A DNA stretch of 13,580 nt from Betaproteobacteria bacterium (GTDB taxonomy: Bacteria > Pseudomonadota > Gammaproteobacteria > Burkholderiales > Usitatibacteraceae). The translations under genes were made by a program, and so were the position numbers. The notes below the pieces were generated by a model that was not told the DNA's origin, made no database searches, and saw nothing but the letters and a program-made list of their open reading frames with translations. Shown piece by piece: positions 1 through 6,791 of this stretch. Within the stretch, counting starts at the first letter, position 1. Each line of letters opens with the position of its first letter. The DNA is taken from NCBI GenBank assembly GCA_025362705.1, contig JANYFH010000384.1, positions 1 to 13,580 on the forward strand, given 5' to 3'.

Positions 1-1108
1 GAAATTGCGAACCAACCCAGATTTCACAGCTGTCCGCCTTGACACTGACCGTGCAATTCAGCGGTTCCATCGCTGCATGGGCGAGAAACGGTACTTCGTA
101 TTCGGCTGTCACGGTCTTTGCCGCCGCTTTCAACACATCAACATTTCCTGCCCTGGCAACAGTACCCGGCTTTAACGCGAGTTCACGATAAGTCTTTCTG
201 AGCTCGACCGTGTCCGCCTTTGCGCCAGACGCCATGTCCCATTCCACGACCAGCAAATCGCGTCCCTTCTTGGCTGACCAAAAACTCTTTGCGACCACCG
301 CCACGCCATTGCTCGTCTGAATCACATGCGTAACGCCAGCAACGCTTTTGACCTTCTCGGCATCAAATCGCTTCACCTTCGCGCCGAAAATCGGCGGATG
401 CAACACCACTGCCGTATGCAGATTCGGCACCATTTTTGCGGTGACATCCAGACCAAATTTTGCGCTGCCGTCTACCTTGGATGGCGCATCAATGCGTTTT
501 GTCGGTTTACCGATAATTTTGAAATCGCTGGCGTCTTTCAGCTTTATGCCCTCTGGTACCGGCAATGCATTCGCCGCATCACTCAGCGCGCCGTAATTTT
601 CTTTCTGTCCGGCCGGACCGATCACAACGCCGTTGGCAGTGCGGCAATCAGCCGCGTTTACCTTCCACTTGCCTGCTGCAGCCGATATCAGCATCGCGCG
701 CGCCGTAGCACCCACCGTGCGCATTTGTGTCCACGAATTGATCACCGAAGACGAGCCGCCTGTCATCTGCATACCGAACATGGTGTGCGCAAACTGCGGC
801 GCTGCGGGCGCCAATTCAGCACGCACTTTTGACCAATCGCAATCGAGCTCTTCAGCGACAAGCATGGGAAGGGAAGTCATCACACCCTGGCCAAATTCAA
901 GATGTTTCACTTGCACCGTAACCGAACCATCGCGGGCAATGCGCAGAAATGCATTCGGTGTTGTGTTGGCTTTTGGCGCATCCTGTGCAGCGGCGGCTCT
1001 GGTCGCACCGGGAAGATAAAAACCAATCGCGAGGCCACCCGTCGCAGCAGTGGCAGACTTCAGGAAGTTGCGGCGGCTGACTGGGGCAGTTTCAAAAAGT
1101 TGTTTCAT
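1..1108 (-). CDS. IorB-like molybdopterin-binding large subunit of an aldehyde/isoquinoline oxidoreductase (partial, C-terminus off the left edge)
   Basis: This is the large, molybdenum-cofactor subunit of a xanthine dehydrogenase-family hydroxylase of the IorB (isoquinoline 1-oxidoreductase beta) type, which would oxidise an aldehyde or N-heterocycle with water as the oxygen source. 369 codons are visible without a stop; family members are about 700-750 residues, so roughly the N-terminal half is here. Residues 11-17 read SRRNFLK, a twin-arginine signal motif followed by a small-residue hydrophobic stretch, so export to the periplasm is likely. Family-typical segments are LEFGQGVMTSLPMLVAEELD (about residues 70-89), MTGGSSSVINSW (about 115-126), and VPFLAHAAMEPLNCTV near residues 340-355. 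The ATG at 1106-1108 has GGGGA five bases upstream. It starts 9 bp after the [2Fe-2S] subunit gene, so the two are one operon. The true substrate cannot be told; the family assignment is firm, the IorB label less so. Confidence 0.88.
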   Translation of the reverse strand, partial: MKQLFETAPVSRRNFLKSATAATGGLAIGFYLPGATRAAAAQDAPKANTTPNAFLRIARDGSVTVQVKHLEFGQGVMTSLPMLVAEELDCDWSKVRAELAPAAPQFAHTMFGMQMTGGSSSVINSWTQMRTVGATARAMLISAAAGKWKVNAADCRTANGVVIGPAGQKENYGALSDAANALPVPEGIKLKDASDFKIIGKPTKRIDAPSKVDGSAKFGLDVTAKMVPNLHTAVVLHPPIFGAKVKRFDAEKVKSVAGVTHVIQTSNGVAVVAKSFWSAKKGRDLLVVEWDMASGAKADTVELRKTYRELALKPGTVARAGNVDVLKAAAKTVTAEYEVPFLAHAAMEPLNCTVSVKADSCEIWVGSQF

Positions 1109-1117
1109 CAAAGTCCC

Positions 1118-1624
1118 CTATGCTTTCGTTTTGGCGACGGATTTCTTTTCCGGCATCACCGGTTTTGCGGCACCACCACCAGCAGCAACCTTGATCGCTG
1201 CACGAACGCGGTTGTAAGTTCCGCAGCGGCAAATGTTGCCGTTCATCGCGGCGTCAATCTGCGCATCTGTCGGATTTTTATTCTTTGTGAGCAGCGCAGT
1301 GGCCGACATGATTTGGCCGGACTGGCAATAACCACACTGCACCACGTCCTCAGAAATCCAAGCTGCCTGCACTTGTTTGCCTATCTTCGATGATCCAATC
1401 GACTCGATGGTAGTCACACGCTTGCCTTCAATTGCTGATAACGGTGTCGAACAGGCGCGCGCCGGATCTCCGTTGACGTGTACGGTGCAGGCGCCGCAGA
1501 GTGCCATGCCGCAGCCAAATTTTGTGCCGGTCATCTGAAGGTTATCGCGCAGAAACCAAAGCAGCGGTGTATCTGCTGCCACGTCAGTTTCAATGCGCTC
1601 GCCGTTAACGCTGAAGCGGATCAT
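1118..1624 (-). CDS. IorA-like [2Fe-2S] small subunit of a molybdenum hydroxylase
   Basis: This 168-residue protein is the iron-sulfur electron-transfer subunit that pairs with the molybdopterin subunit encoded just downstream. It has both clusters of the family. The N-terminal plant-type ferredoxin fold carries Cys38, Cys43, Cys46 and Cys58 (FGCGMALCGACTVHVNG). The C-terminal helical domain carries Cys97, Cys100, Cys132 and Cys134 (QCGYCQSGQ and NICRCGTY). Length is normal for the family (about 150-170), with an Ala/Lys-rich tail after residue 147. It moves electrons from the molybdenum site to an external acceptor, often a cytochrome c in IorAB-type enzymes. I chose the ATG at 1622-1624 because GGAG lies six bases upstream. 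An in-frame TTG four codons earlier sits on that ribosome-binding sequence and is unlikely. The protein has no signal peptide, so if the complex is periplasmic it would be carried by the Tat signal of the large subunit, as known for similar enzymes. Confidence 0.93.
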   Translation of the reverse strand: MIRFSVNGERIETDVAADTPLLWFLRDNLQMTGTKFGCGMALCGACTVHVNGDPARACSTPLSAIEGKRVTTIESIGSSKIGKQVQAAWISEDVVQCGYCQSGQIMSATALLTKNKNPTDAQIDAAMNGNICRCGTYNRVRAAIKVAAGGGAAKPVMPEKKSVAKTKA

Positions 1625-1806
1625 GTTTTTCTCCAATTGGGATTGACACTACGAGGCGCGGCCGGTTACGCAATTCGCGCCGCGATAACCAATAACTTGA
1701 TGAAAATTCTACCCTGAATAAAGGCAGGGAAATCGAATATTGCGGCCATTCAGGTGCAACACGAGCTGCCTATGCCAGCCGGAGCTCGTCCCATGGCGTC
1801 GTTGCC

Positions 1807-1881
1807 AAAATTGACAGCCGTTGCAAACGAAAGGTGAAAGGCCAGCATTGGCGCGGCTTTCAGGCCGGAATTGCGAGGAAA
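1807..1881 (-). repeat. Coding-like diverged repeat, copy 1 (GLKAAPML segment)
   Basis: Read on the minus strand, this segment encodes FP-x3-GLKAAPML, then after a short diverged part ATAVNF. A related segment lies at 2801-2881. The core at 1844-1866 matches 2844-2866 at 21 of 23 bases. In the aligned reading frame many of the other differences fall in third codon positions (for example GCG/GCA, CTG/CTA, GCA/GCT, ACG/ACT). The pair could be remnants of a duplicated coding sequence or members of a dispersed repeat family. Neither copy has a credible start and full-length frame. I do not recognise a protein family. Confidence 0.5.
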
Positions 1882-1894
1882 AGCGCGCCAATGC
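1845..1894. repeat. Inverted repeat, 11-bp perfect arms
   Basis: GCATTGGCGCG at 1845-1855 is matched by its reverse complement CGCGCCAATGC at 1884-1894, with a 28-base loop. Pairing continues imperfectly outside the arms. The left arm is part of the diverged repeat; the second repeat copy near 2844 has no equivalent right arm. There is no T-run on either side, so it is not a typical terminator. It could be a REP-like element or a chance result of an inverted small duplication. Confidence 0.55.
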
Positions 1895-2028
1895 CGGAGT
1901 TTCAATTGTTTATTCCGGACGATTGTGCACGCAAGTGAGAACCAGTGTTTAGCATCCCGCAACAAGACGCCGATTATGACCATAGGGTAGCAAGCTCGTA
2001 TTTTCATTAGAAAATGCGAGCCTGGAAC

Positions 2029-2106
2029 CTAATATTCTTTTTCCTCGCCTGTAGCGGCAGCGGCGAGCGCCAACACTATTGCTAGCGCCGTTGCGAATCT
2101 TTTCAT
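2029..2106 (-). CDS. Possible 25-residue exported small peptide
   Basis: The frame encodes MKRFATALAIVLALAAAATG followed by EEKEY and a TAG stop. It reads as a complete signal peptide (basic MKR start, 14-residue hydrophobic core, small-residue AAAATG cleavage region) with almost nothing after it. The ATG at 2104-2106 is preceded by GGGGGA four bases upstream, one of the best ribosome-binding sites in the window, which is why I list it. The gene lies 43 bp downstream of the DUF1453-like gene on the same strand and may be cotranscribed. A 13-bp palindrome, TCAGCGACGCTGA (2120-2132), lies just ahead of the ribosome-binding site. It could be a true small membrane peptide or the surviving N-terminus of a truncated exported protein. 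I do not recognise it. Confidence 0.35.
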   Translation of the reverse strand: MKRFATALAIVLALAAAATGEEKEY

Positions 2107-2149
2107 GACGTCCCCCAATTCAGCGACGCTGACAATCCCGACAAAAATT

Positions 2150-2674
2150 TCAAAGTGCGTTAATAACGGGCTGCGTCTTCGCTTCGGCGCGCCAGCGCAA
2201 CAGCCCAATAGCGTAAGCCGCGTAATAGCCGGCCATGGTGCCGACAATGACCAGTGTGAGCGGGCTGCGACCGAAATCCTGTGCGGCCAATTGCGCTTCC
2301 GCTCCAGTCAACGCCATTATCTGTATCAGCCGATAGCCCATGCGGGCAACGAACACAATCGAAATGGCAATGCCGATATGCGCGTTTGGTGTGTAGAAGT
2401 AACCGAGATCGCTCTTTTCAAACTGCGTCAATCGCAATCCCCACACGGCGAGACCGATGCCAGCGGCAAGGCCCGCCGTCAACGCCAAAAACGCAAGCGG
2501 TGATTTCAGCGCACCCAGCCCCAGCAACACAATCAGCAAGGGGAAAAATATCGCCGCCGCCCAATGTCGCCATGCCCGCGATCGCTGACGACCAATCAAG
2601 CGTCGAATACGCGAGTACATGCGCCACACGATCAGCAGTCCTACTGCGATCCAGAGCATTGTTGATGTTGTCAT
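2150..2674 (-). CDS. DUF1453/CcdC-like five-helix integral membrane protein
   Basis: This 174-residue protein is hydrophobic throughout, with about five membrane segments: residues 5-20, 38-55, 59-80, 98-116 and 138-159. Basic stretches (RMYSRIRRLIGRQRSRAWR at 18-36 and RWRAE at 160-164) suggest their orientation in the inner membrane. The segment TQFEKSDLGYFYTPNAHIG (about 83-101) followed by a helix and ARMGYR resembles the conserved region of DUF1453/CcdC-type proteins, where an acidic-to-YTPN loop precedes the fourth helix. The molecular function of that family is not established; some Gram-positive relatives sit in cytochrome c biogenesis loci, and nothing here supports that role. The ATG at 2672-2674 has GGGA about six bases upstream. 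The gene lies alone between two repeat copies. The assignment rests on motif memory, so the domain name is moderately sure and the membrane nature is sure. Confidence 0.72.
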   Translation of the reverse strand: MTTSTMLWIAVGLLIVWRMYSRIRRLIGRQRSRAWRHWAAAIFFPLLIVLLGLGALKSPLAFLALTAGLAAGIGLAVWGLRLTQFEKSDLGYFYTPNAHIGIAISIVFVARMGYRLIQIMALTGAEAQLAAQDFGRSPLTLVIVGTMAGYYAAYAIGLLRWRAEAKTQPVINAL

Positions 2675-2800
2675 TGCGTTCCCGTCGCTACGCTGTTTGT
2701 CAATTTCACATTTTGCCGGATTGGTAACCAGGTATTTGTGGAGAGCTTAAATGCGGTGGAGGTGGTCAGCAACTGCAGTGCGACGGGTGGCAAATGCTCA

Positions 2801-2881
2801 CGACAAATTTAGCGCAGTAGCATTCAGAATCACATCAATGTCTAGCATTGGTGCGCCTTTCAGGCCATAAGTATCCGGAAA
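2801..2881 (-). repeat. Coding-like diverged repeat, copy 2 (GLKGAPML segment)
   Basis: On the minus strand this encodes FPDTYGLKGAPMLD, then IDVILNATALNLS, then a TGA stop at 2798-2800. An in-frame TGA also lies just upstream at 2888-2890, so the open part is only 29 codons and has no proper start. It aligns with 1807-1881 with one three-base gap. The 27-base core encoding GLK(G/A)APML plus one codon is identical at 23 positions. The two 23-base cores lie exactly 1000 bp apart and flank the DUF1453-like gene and the small peptide gene. The rest of the 2675-2949 interval shows no gene. Confidence 0.5.
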
Positions 2882-2949
2882 TTCCCGTCAATAGGCGATC
2901 TACGTGGACACCCTCTATAGGTCGCAACGATCTGAACCCGCTAACCTGT

Positions 2950-3444
2950 TCACTCCGGCGGACGAAAGCCATCCTCGATCCAGGCAATTGCACTCGCCTC
3001 AGTCAGTTTGAACGATGATGCTACGCGTACATGCGCCAGCGGCGGATGGTCGCGTTTACGCGCTTCATTCGCCGTCAACATTGCGTACGGGTTTTCCTCA
3101 TCAGGAACGATGTCGAGCGTGACCGTAACAGTTGCGTCGCCGCTGACAACGACAACTTTCTTGTGTAAGGTCGCATGCAGATGCTGTTCATGTCTGCGTC
3201 GAACTTCGTAGGCGGTTTTGACGAGTGTGTGAAACGCGGTTGCATCCAGCGGCTTCGGATTTTTCTTGTCACGTCCCATCGTCCACGGCCCCACCAGCGC
3301 TGGCTCAGGCTCACCGTCCTTGGTCATCTCAACGGCCCAGCCGTCGTCATCTTCGTTCTTGATTACGCGTGCGGTCCAGCCATCGTCAACCCAGTGGCGC
3401 GGGTCTTTTGGCGAATTTACTGTAACGGCGGTGGCATCGGTCAT
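2950..3444 (-). CDS. Unrecognised 164-residue acidic/basic soluble protein
   Basis: I do not recognise this protein. It has no signal peptide or membrane segment, so it should be cytosolic. The N-terminal part is rich in Asp, Trp and Pro (DPRHWVDDGWTARVIKNEDD, about residues 14-33, then GWAVEM). A conserved-looking GPWTMGRDKKNPKPLD segment follows, then a helical stretch rich in His and Arg (YEVRRRHEQHLHATLHKK, about 79-96). The C-terminal half looks like beta strands (VVVVSGDATVTVTLDIVPDE) and ends IAWIEDGFRPPE. I chose the ATG at 3442-3444, because the extra 18 codons to an ATG at 3496-3498 have no ribosome-binding site and an unrelated composition. Even the chosen start has only a weak upstream site. 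Coding quality is good: there are no rare interruptions and residue use is balanced. It lies 180 bp downstream of the TonB-dependent receptor gene on the same strand and may be a separate unit. Confidence 0.7.
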   Translation of the reverse strand: MTDATAVTVNSPKDPRHWVDDGWTARVIKNEDDDGWAVEMTKDGEPEPALVGPWTMGRDKKNPKPLDATAFHTLVKTAYEVRRRHEQHLHATLHKKVVVVSGDATVTVTLDIVPDEENPYAMLTANEARKRDHPPLAHVRVASSFKLTEASAIAWIEDGFRPPE

Positions 3445-3577
3445 TGTTGGGATATCGAGTCGTTGGTCGTGCGGCAGGATAACCGGGATCGGCAGCATTC
3501 AGCCATTGGTGCGGGATTGGCGCTAACGGCACTCCCCGCTCATTGCGCGCGCATCGTGGTCACGCCGCGAACCAGTA

Positions 3578-3606
3578 CGTCGGCCACGCAAAATACGCAG
3601 CCGACG
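3578..3606 (-). terminator. Possible terminator hairpin after the TonB-dependent receptor gene
   Basis: CGTCGGC (3578-3584) and GCCGACG (3600-3606) form a perfect 7-bp stem with a 15-base loop, beginning 18 bases past the receptor stop codon in the direction of transcription. No T-run follows on the minus strand, so intrinsic termination would be weak. The hairpin could instead protect the mRNA end, or be accidental. Confidence 0.3.
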
Positions 3607-3624
3607 CGCGACAAGAGACTTAAG

Positions 3625-6411
3625 TTACCGGAACGTATAAGCCAGCGTGCCGTATACAAACCGGCCACGCACGTCGGTATAGCTCAAGTCGTAACTTCCA
3701 ACAAAACCACCGCCGTAGTTCGTATAGGGTGGATCCCGATCCAGAATATTCTTGACGCCGAGCGTAAGCCGGAGCGACTTGAATCCCAGATAACTAACTT
3801 GCGTGTCGTAGGTTTCGTATGGCGCGACGTAACGAGGTACAACACTCGCGGCCTGCAAGCCCGTTCTAAGATCGTTGTATTCGACCTGATAATTCTGCAC
3901 CACTGACGCAACCCAAGGACCTCTTTCGTATGTCGCACTCGCGGTGTGACGCCAGCGAAGTATCACGCCGATATTCAACGCGCTTGGATTATTGATTGCG
4001 TTGGTGTACGAACCGTCGAGATTCTGCGACTCGTGCTTCGACATATAGGTACCGTTCAAGCGCAGTGTCAGCTTGTGGCCGTCAACGTTGAGTACCCGCG
4101 CCTTCACATCGACATCGACGCCTTCCACGTTGGTTTTGCCCAGATTGGTAAGAGCCTGCTGAATGCCGAGAATGGGACCGACGCCACTGGCGTTGCCGTC
4201 CGGGGGGCCACGGAGAATGTAGCTTGCGTAGGTCACTGGGTCGCCGAGTATTGTCGCAATGGGTACGCCGGTTCTGATCACATCCTTGAGCGAAATGAAG
4301 AACGCGTCGAGACCAATTGAAATGTCTTTGGTCGGTTCAACCAGTATCCCGAAGGTTTTCGACCGGGATCTTTCCGGTTTCAGCAGTGGATTGCCGCCAC
4401 CGATGGTGACAAACTGGTTGCTGCAATCCTGAACAGTGGCAACGACCACCGGGCAGCGAATTCGGTCACGTTGTCCGTTGGTGGTAATGCCTCGCGCCTC
4501 CGGCTGGTAAAGATCGAGCAACGTCGGTGCGCGAAAGCCTGAACCATATGCTGCCCTGAAGAGCACCTGCTCGCCAGGCTGCCAGCGGATGGATGCCTTC
4601 GGATTTACGCTGCTTCCCACCTTCTCGTAATTGTCGTAACGAACCGCCGCATTCGCCTCGAAATTCTTGAGAATCGGCACGTTGACTTCGACGAATGCTG
4701 ATTCGACGTTGCGCGATGCCGAAACCGGGACGCCCGGCGCGCCAAATCCGGATACGTCGAAGTTCCGATTCGCTGCAGAAGGGTTGAGATCCATCTTTTC
4801 TTTGCGCAATTCGCCGCCAAGCGCGAGACTGACCATGCCGGCCGGCAATTGATACAAATCGCGAGACGCCTTGGCATCGAAACTGGAAATCGACGTCTTG
4901 TTAATGGCGAAGACACCTACATAATTGCTTGCCATGGCAGCGGCAAGGGCATTGGGATCGGTCGTGGGGCCGAATGGGTTGATCACCCCGGTGTTGAGAA
5001 GATTGAGGTATTGGTTGGTCAGCGCCCATCCCTGGACCAAACTATCCGTCAGCTTGTTTTCGCTATACAAAAACCCGGTGTCATAGTCCCAGCCCCCGGC
5101 CGTTCCCCTGAATCCCGCCACCACCCGCGAGTTGTCGGTGACATCTTGCGTAATACGCACGCCGGTGGGGATCGACCTGAATAACAGTACCAGTGGTTGG
5201 CCGGTCAGCCCGTTTGCATTGGCGAATGCAGTCGGGTAGTAGGGGCTCGACGGTGGCAACAACGCAAACGCGGATCCAATCAAGCTTCTGAGTTGGGGAA
5301 AGGCGGCGTACTGCGTGTTGAGAAGGTTGGTCAGTGAAGCGATATACGCCTGGCCCGCGGGTAGTGCTGCACCGTTGATCAAAACATGCTGGATCGTATT
5401 GATGGTTTTGTTGCGCGTGAAGCTACCTTCCACATAGCCTTCCACCGTGGAAGAAATATTAAGCTTGGCGTTAAAGATTCCGCTGGCTTGTTTCGAATCC
5501 GGTTGCAATGAATCGTACGGCGCATTGTCGTAGCGGCAAATACCGGGAAGAAGTGGCGAAACCAGTGAATACGGGCCGCAATTCGGGTATGTGGGCGCAA
5601 CGAGCGTGCCGTTGTTCAAGCGCACATTGGCCGGAAACGCGGTGTTGCTGGTCTTGTCCAACTGCTCGCCAACGTTGATATTCTTTGCAAAAGATCTGTC
5701 GGAACCAAAAATGGGCTTCACCGCCTGATAGCTCGCACCGACATTGATGTTGTAGCGATCTTTGCCAAGATCACCGAATCCGGAAAATACCGACACCTTT
5801 CCCTCATTGCCGCCACCATCGCGCGTCGGTGTACCAGCGGTTACTGTAAGCTCAGTGCCGGTAAAATCCTTCCGCAGGATAAAGTTGACAACGCCTGCCA
5901 CTGCGTCGCTGCCGTAAACCGCCGACGCGCCATCCCTTAGCACTTCGATACGTTCGATCGCTGAGACCGGAATCGTACTGATATCGACTGCCGTTATGCC
6001 GGCCACGGGTGCAACGCGCCGCCCATTGATGAGTACCAGCGTTCTGTTTGAACCCAATCCACGCAGCGAGATCGCCGCATACGAGCCCGCACCACCTTGT
6101 CCGCCACCAGCGGCGGTATTGGCAACGCTGGTACTGCCGCTGCTAGACGAGGCAGTAACCATTTTCAGCAATTGTTCCGTCGTCGATACGCCGGTCCGCT
6201 GAATGTCTTCCTTGGTCATGACCTGAACTGGTAACGCGGTCTCACCATCGATGCGCTTGATCGACGAGCCGGTAACTTCGATTTTTTCAACCTTTTGTGC
6301 GGGAGCATCTGCCGACTGGGCATGTGCTTGCGCAGCCAGCAGCAAGACCAAAAAAAGCCCACCAAATAATACGCGCTCAATTCCATTGCGTTTAAGTGTC
6401 TGCTTACACAT
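3625..6411 (-). CDS. TonB-dependent outer-membrane receptor
   Basis: This 928-residue protein is a TonB-gated outer-membrane transporter. Residues 1-31 are a Sec signal peptide (basic start, LFGGLFLVLLLAAQAHA). A TonB-box-like stretch VEKIEVTGS follows at 41-49. The plug domain runs from about 55 to 185 and includes ISLRGLGSNRTLVLINGRR (114-132) and IERIEVLRDGASAVYGSDAV (152-171), hallmarks of the family. The remaining 700 residues are alternating beta strands of the barrel. The end, with GVKNILDRDPPYTN and a final strand ending AYTFR, is typical of large receptors that carry siderophores, sugars, peptides or other substrates. Substrate cannot be assigned. The ATG at 6409-6411 has GGAG two to three bases upstream, which is tight, but there is no better start. 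It is divergent from a Tat-exported amidase, which hints at an amide or peptide substrate. A weak Fur-like sequence upstream would instead hint at iron. Confidence 0.95.
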   Translation of the reverse strand: MCKQTLKRNGIERVLFGGLFLVLLLAAQAHAQSADAPAQKVEKIEVTGSSIKRIDGETALPVQVMTKEDIQRTGVSTTEQLLKMVTASSSSGSTSVANTAAGGGQGGAGSYAAISLRGLGSNRTLVLINGRRVAPVAGITAVDISTIPVSAIERIEVLRDGASAVYGSDAVAGVVNFILRKDFTGTELTVTAGTPTRDGGGNEGKVSVFSGFGDLGKDRYNINVGASYQAVKPIFGSDRSFAKNINVGEQLDKTSNTAFPANVRLNNGTLVAPTYPNCGPYSLVSPLLPGICRYDNAPYDSLQPDSKQASGIFNAKLNISSTVEGYVEGSFTRNKTINTIQHVLINGAALPAGQAYIASLTNLLNTQYAAFPQLRSLIGSAFALLPPSSPYYPTAFANANGLTGQPLVLLFRSIPTGVRITQDVTDNSRVVAGFRGTAGGWDYDTGFLYSENKLTDSLVQGWALTNQYLNLLNTGVINPFGPTTDPNALAAAMASNYVGVFAINKTSISSFDAKASRDLYQLPAGMVSLALGGELRKEKMDLNPSAANRNFDVSGFGAPGVPVSASRNVESAFVEVNVPILKNFEANAAVRYDNYEKVGSSVNPKASIRWQPGEQVLFRAAYGSGFRAPTLLDLYQPEARGITTNGQRDRIRCPVVVATVQDCSNQFVTIGGGNPLLKPERSRSKTFGILVEPTKDISIGLDAFFISLKDVIRTGVPIATILGDPVTYASYILRGPPDGNASGVGPILGIQQALTNLGKTNVEGVDVDVKARVLNVDGHKLTLRLNGTYMSKHESQNLDGSYTNAINNPSALNIGVILRWRHTASATYERGPWVASVVQNYQVEYNDLRTGLQAASVVPRYVAPYETYDTQVSYLGFKSLRLTLGVKNILDRDPPYTNYGGGFVGSYDLSYTDVRGRFVYGTLAYTFR

Positions 6412-6511
6412 TTCTCCATACCCCTGTGCGATGTGATGAAGGATGCGGTGTGGACGTTTGGTCTTTGCCGCAGGGAATGACGCGCTATCTCTTCCCGCAA
6501 AACTGCCAGCG

Positions 6512-6530
6512 TATGAGAATTAATCGTCAA
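6512..6530. promoter_or_regulatory. Weak Fur-box-like sequence upstream of the TonB-dependent receptor
   Basis: The stretch begins TATGAGAATTAATCG, and its left half (ATGAGAATTA) agrees with the half-site common in proteobacterial Fur boxes. The right half (ATCGTCAA) departs from the expected TTCTCAT. It lies about 100 bp ahead of the receptor start codon, a possible but rather distant operator position. This is a resemblance only. Confidence 0.2.
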
Positions 6531-6632
6531 TGATGCGTGGTACTTTTATTCTTGAATTGGCGGCAAAACATTGTCCTGTATCAAGCTGGCGCAGCCGTGG
6601 GGCAACCGCGAGGCAGGAAGTGTGGCAAAAAA

Positions 6633-6683
6633 GACACATCGCGTGGAAAACGGCGTTTCCTGTTTCCGCGATACCAAAGTGTC
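6633..6683. repeat. Long imperfect hairpin in the divergent control region
   Basis: GACACATCGCG at 6633-6643 pairs with CGCGAT (6667-6672) and GTGTC (6679-6683), giving 11 bp broken only by a six-base bulge on the right side. Inside, GGAAA (6645-6649) can pair with TTTCC (6656-6660) around a six-base loop. A short alternative pairing also exists, with GTGT (6620-6623) opposite ACAC. No T-run follows on either strand, so it is not a standard terminator. It could be an operator or a structured leader. Confidence 0.4.
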
Positions 6684-6791
6684 GGGCCAAAAACAGACAA
6701 TTCTTCGACTTTTATTTCTATCTTCAGTCGACCGGGTTAGGATGATAATGCGCCGGATGTTACGGCTCAACACTGTGCAGGAGTGTGCTTC

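Larger units (their letters stand above)
1625..2028. other. 404-bp stretch with no convincing gene; operon leader and one repeat copy
   Basis: No open frame here has both a ribosome-binding site and a recognisable product. The part nearest position 1625 must hold the promoter of the iorA-iorB-like operon. A TAGAAT sequence reading leftward (1706-1711) could be a -10 box, but I see no good -35 partner. The part around 1807-1894 holds a diverged repeat and an inverted repeat, described separately. A minus-strand frame of 85 codons (1750-2007) covers the repeat. It lacks a ribosome-binding site and looks like a decayed or spurious frame rather than a gene. Confidence 0.5.
6412..6791. promoter_or_regulatory. 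380-bp divergent control region between receptor and amidase genes
   Basis: No gene is supported here; small open frames lack ribosome-binding sites. The region must carry promoters for both divergent genes. GATAAT at 6744-6749 could be the -10 box of the amidase gene, with only a poor -35 (TCTTCA, 6721-6726). I see no convincing sigma-70 promoter for the receptor. Two sites may be regulatory: a long imperfect hairpin at 6633-6683 and an AT-rich sequence at 6512-6530 that resembles one half of a Fur box. A purine-rich AGGAG at 6779-6783 is the amidase ribosome-binding site. Confidence 0.5.

Noticed and set aside
1750..2007. 85-codon minus-strand frame covering repeat copy 1
   Set aside because: It has no ribosome-binding site and an odd composition. 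It is better explained as a repeat or decayed segment than a working gene.
3175..3906. Open frame of 243 codons on the plus strand
   Set aside because: It overlaps the hypothetical protein and the receptor C-terminus on the other strand and shows no domain.
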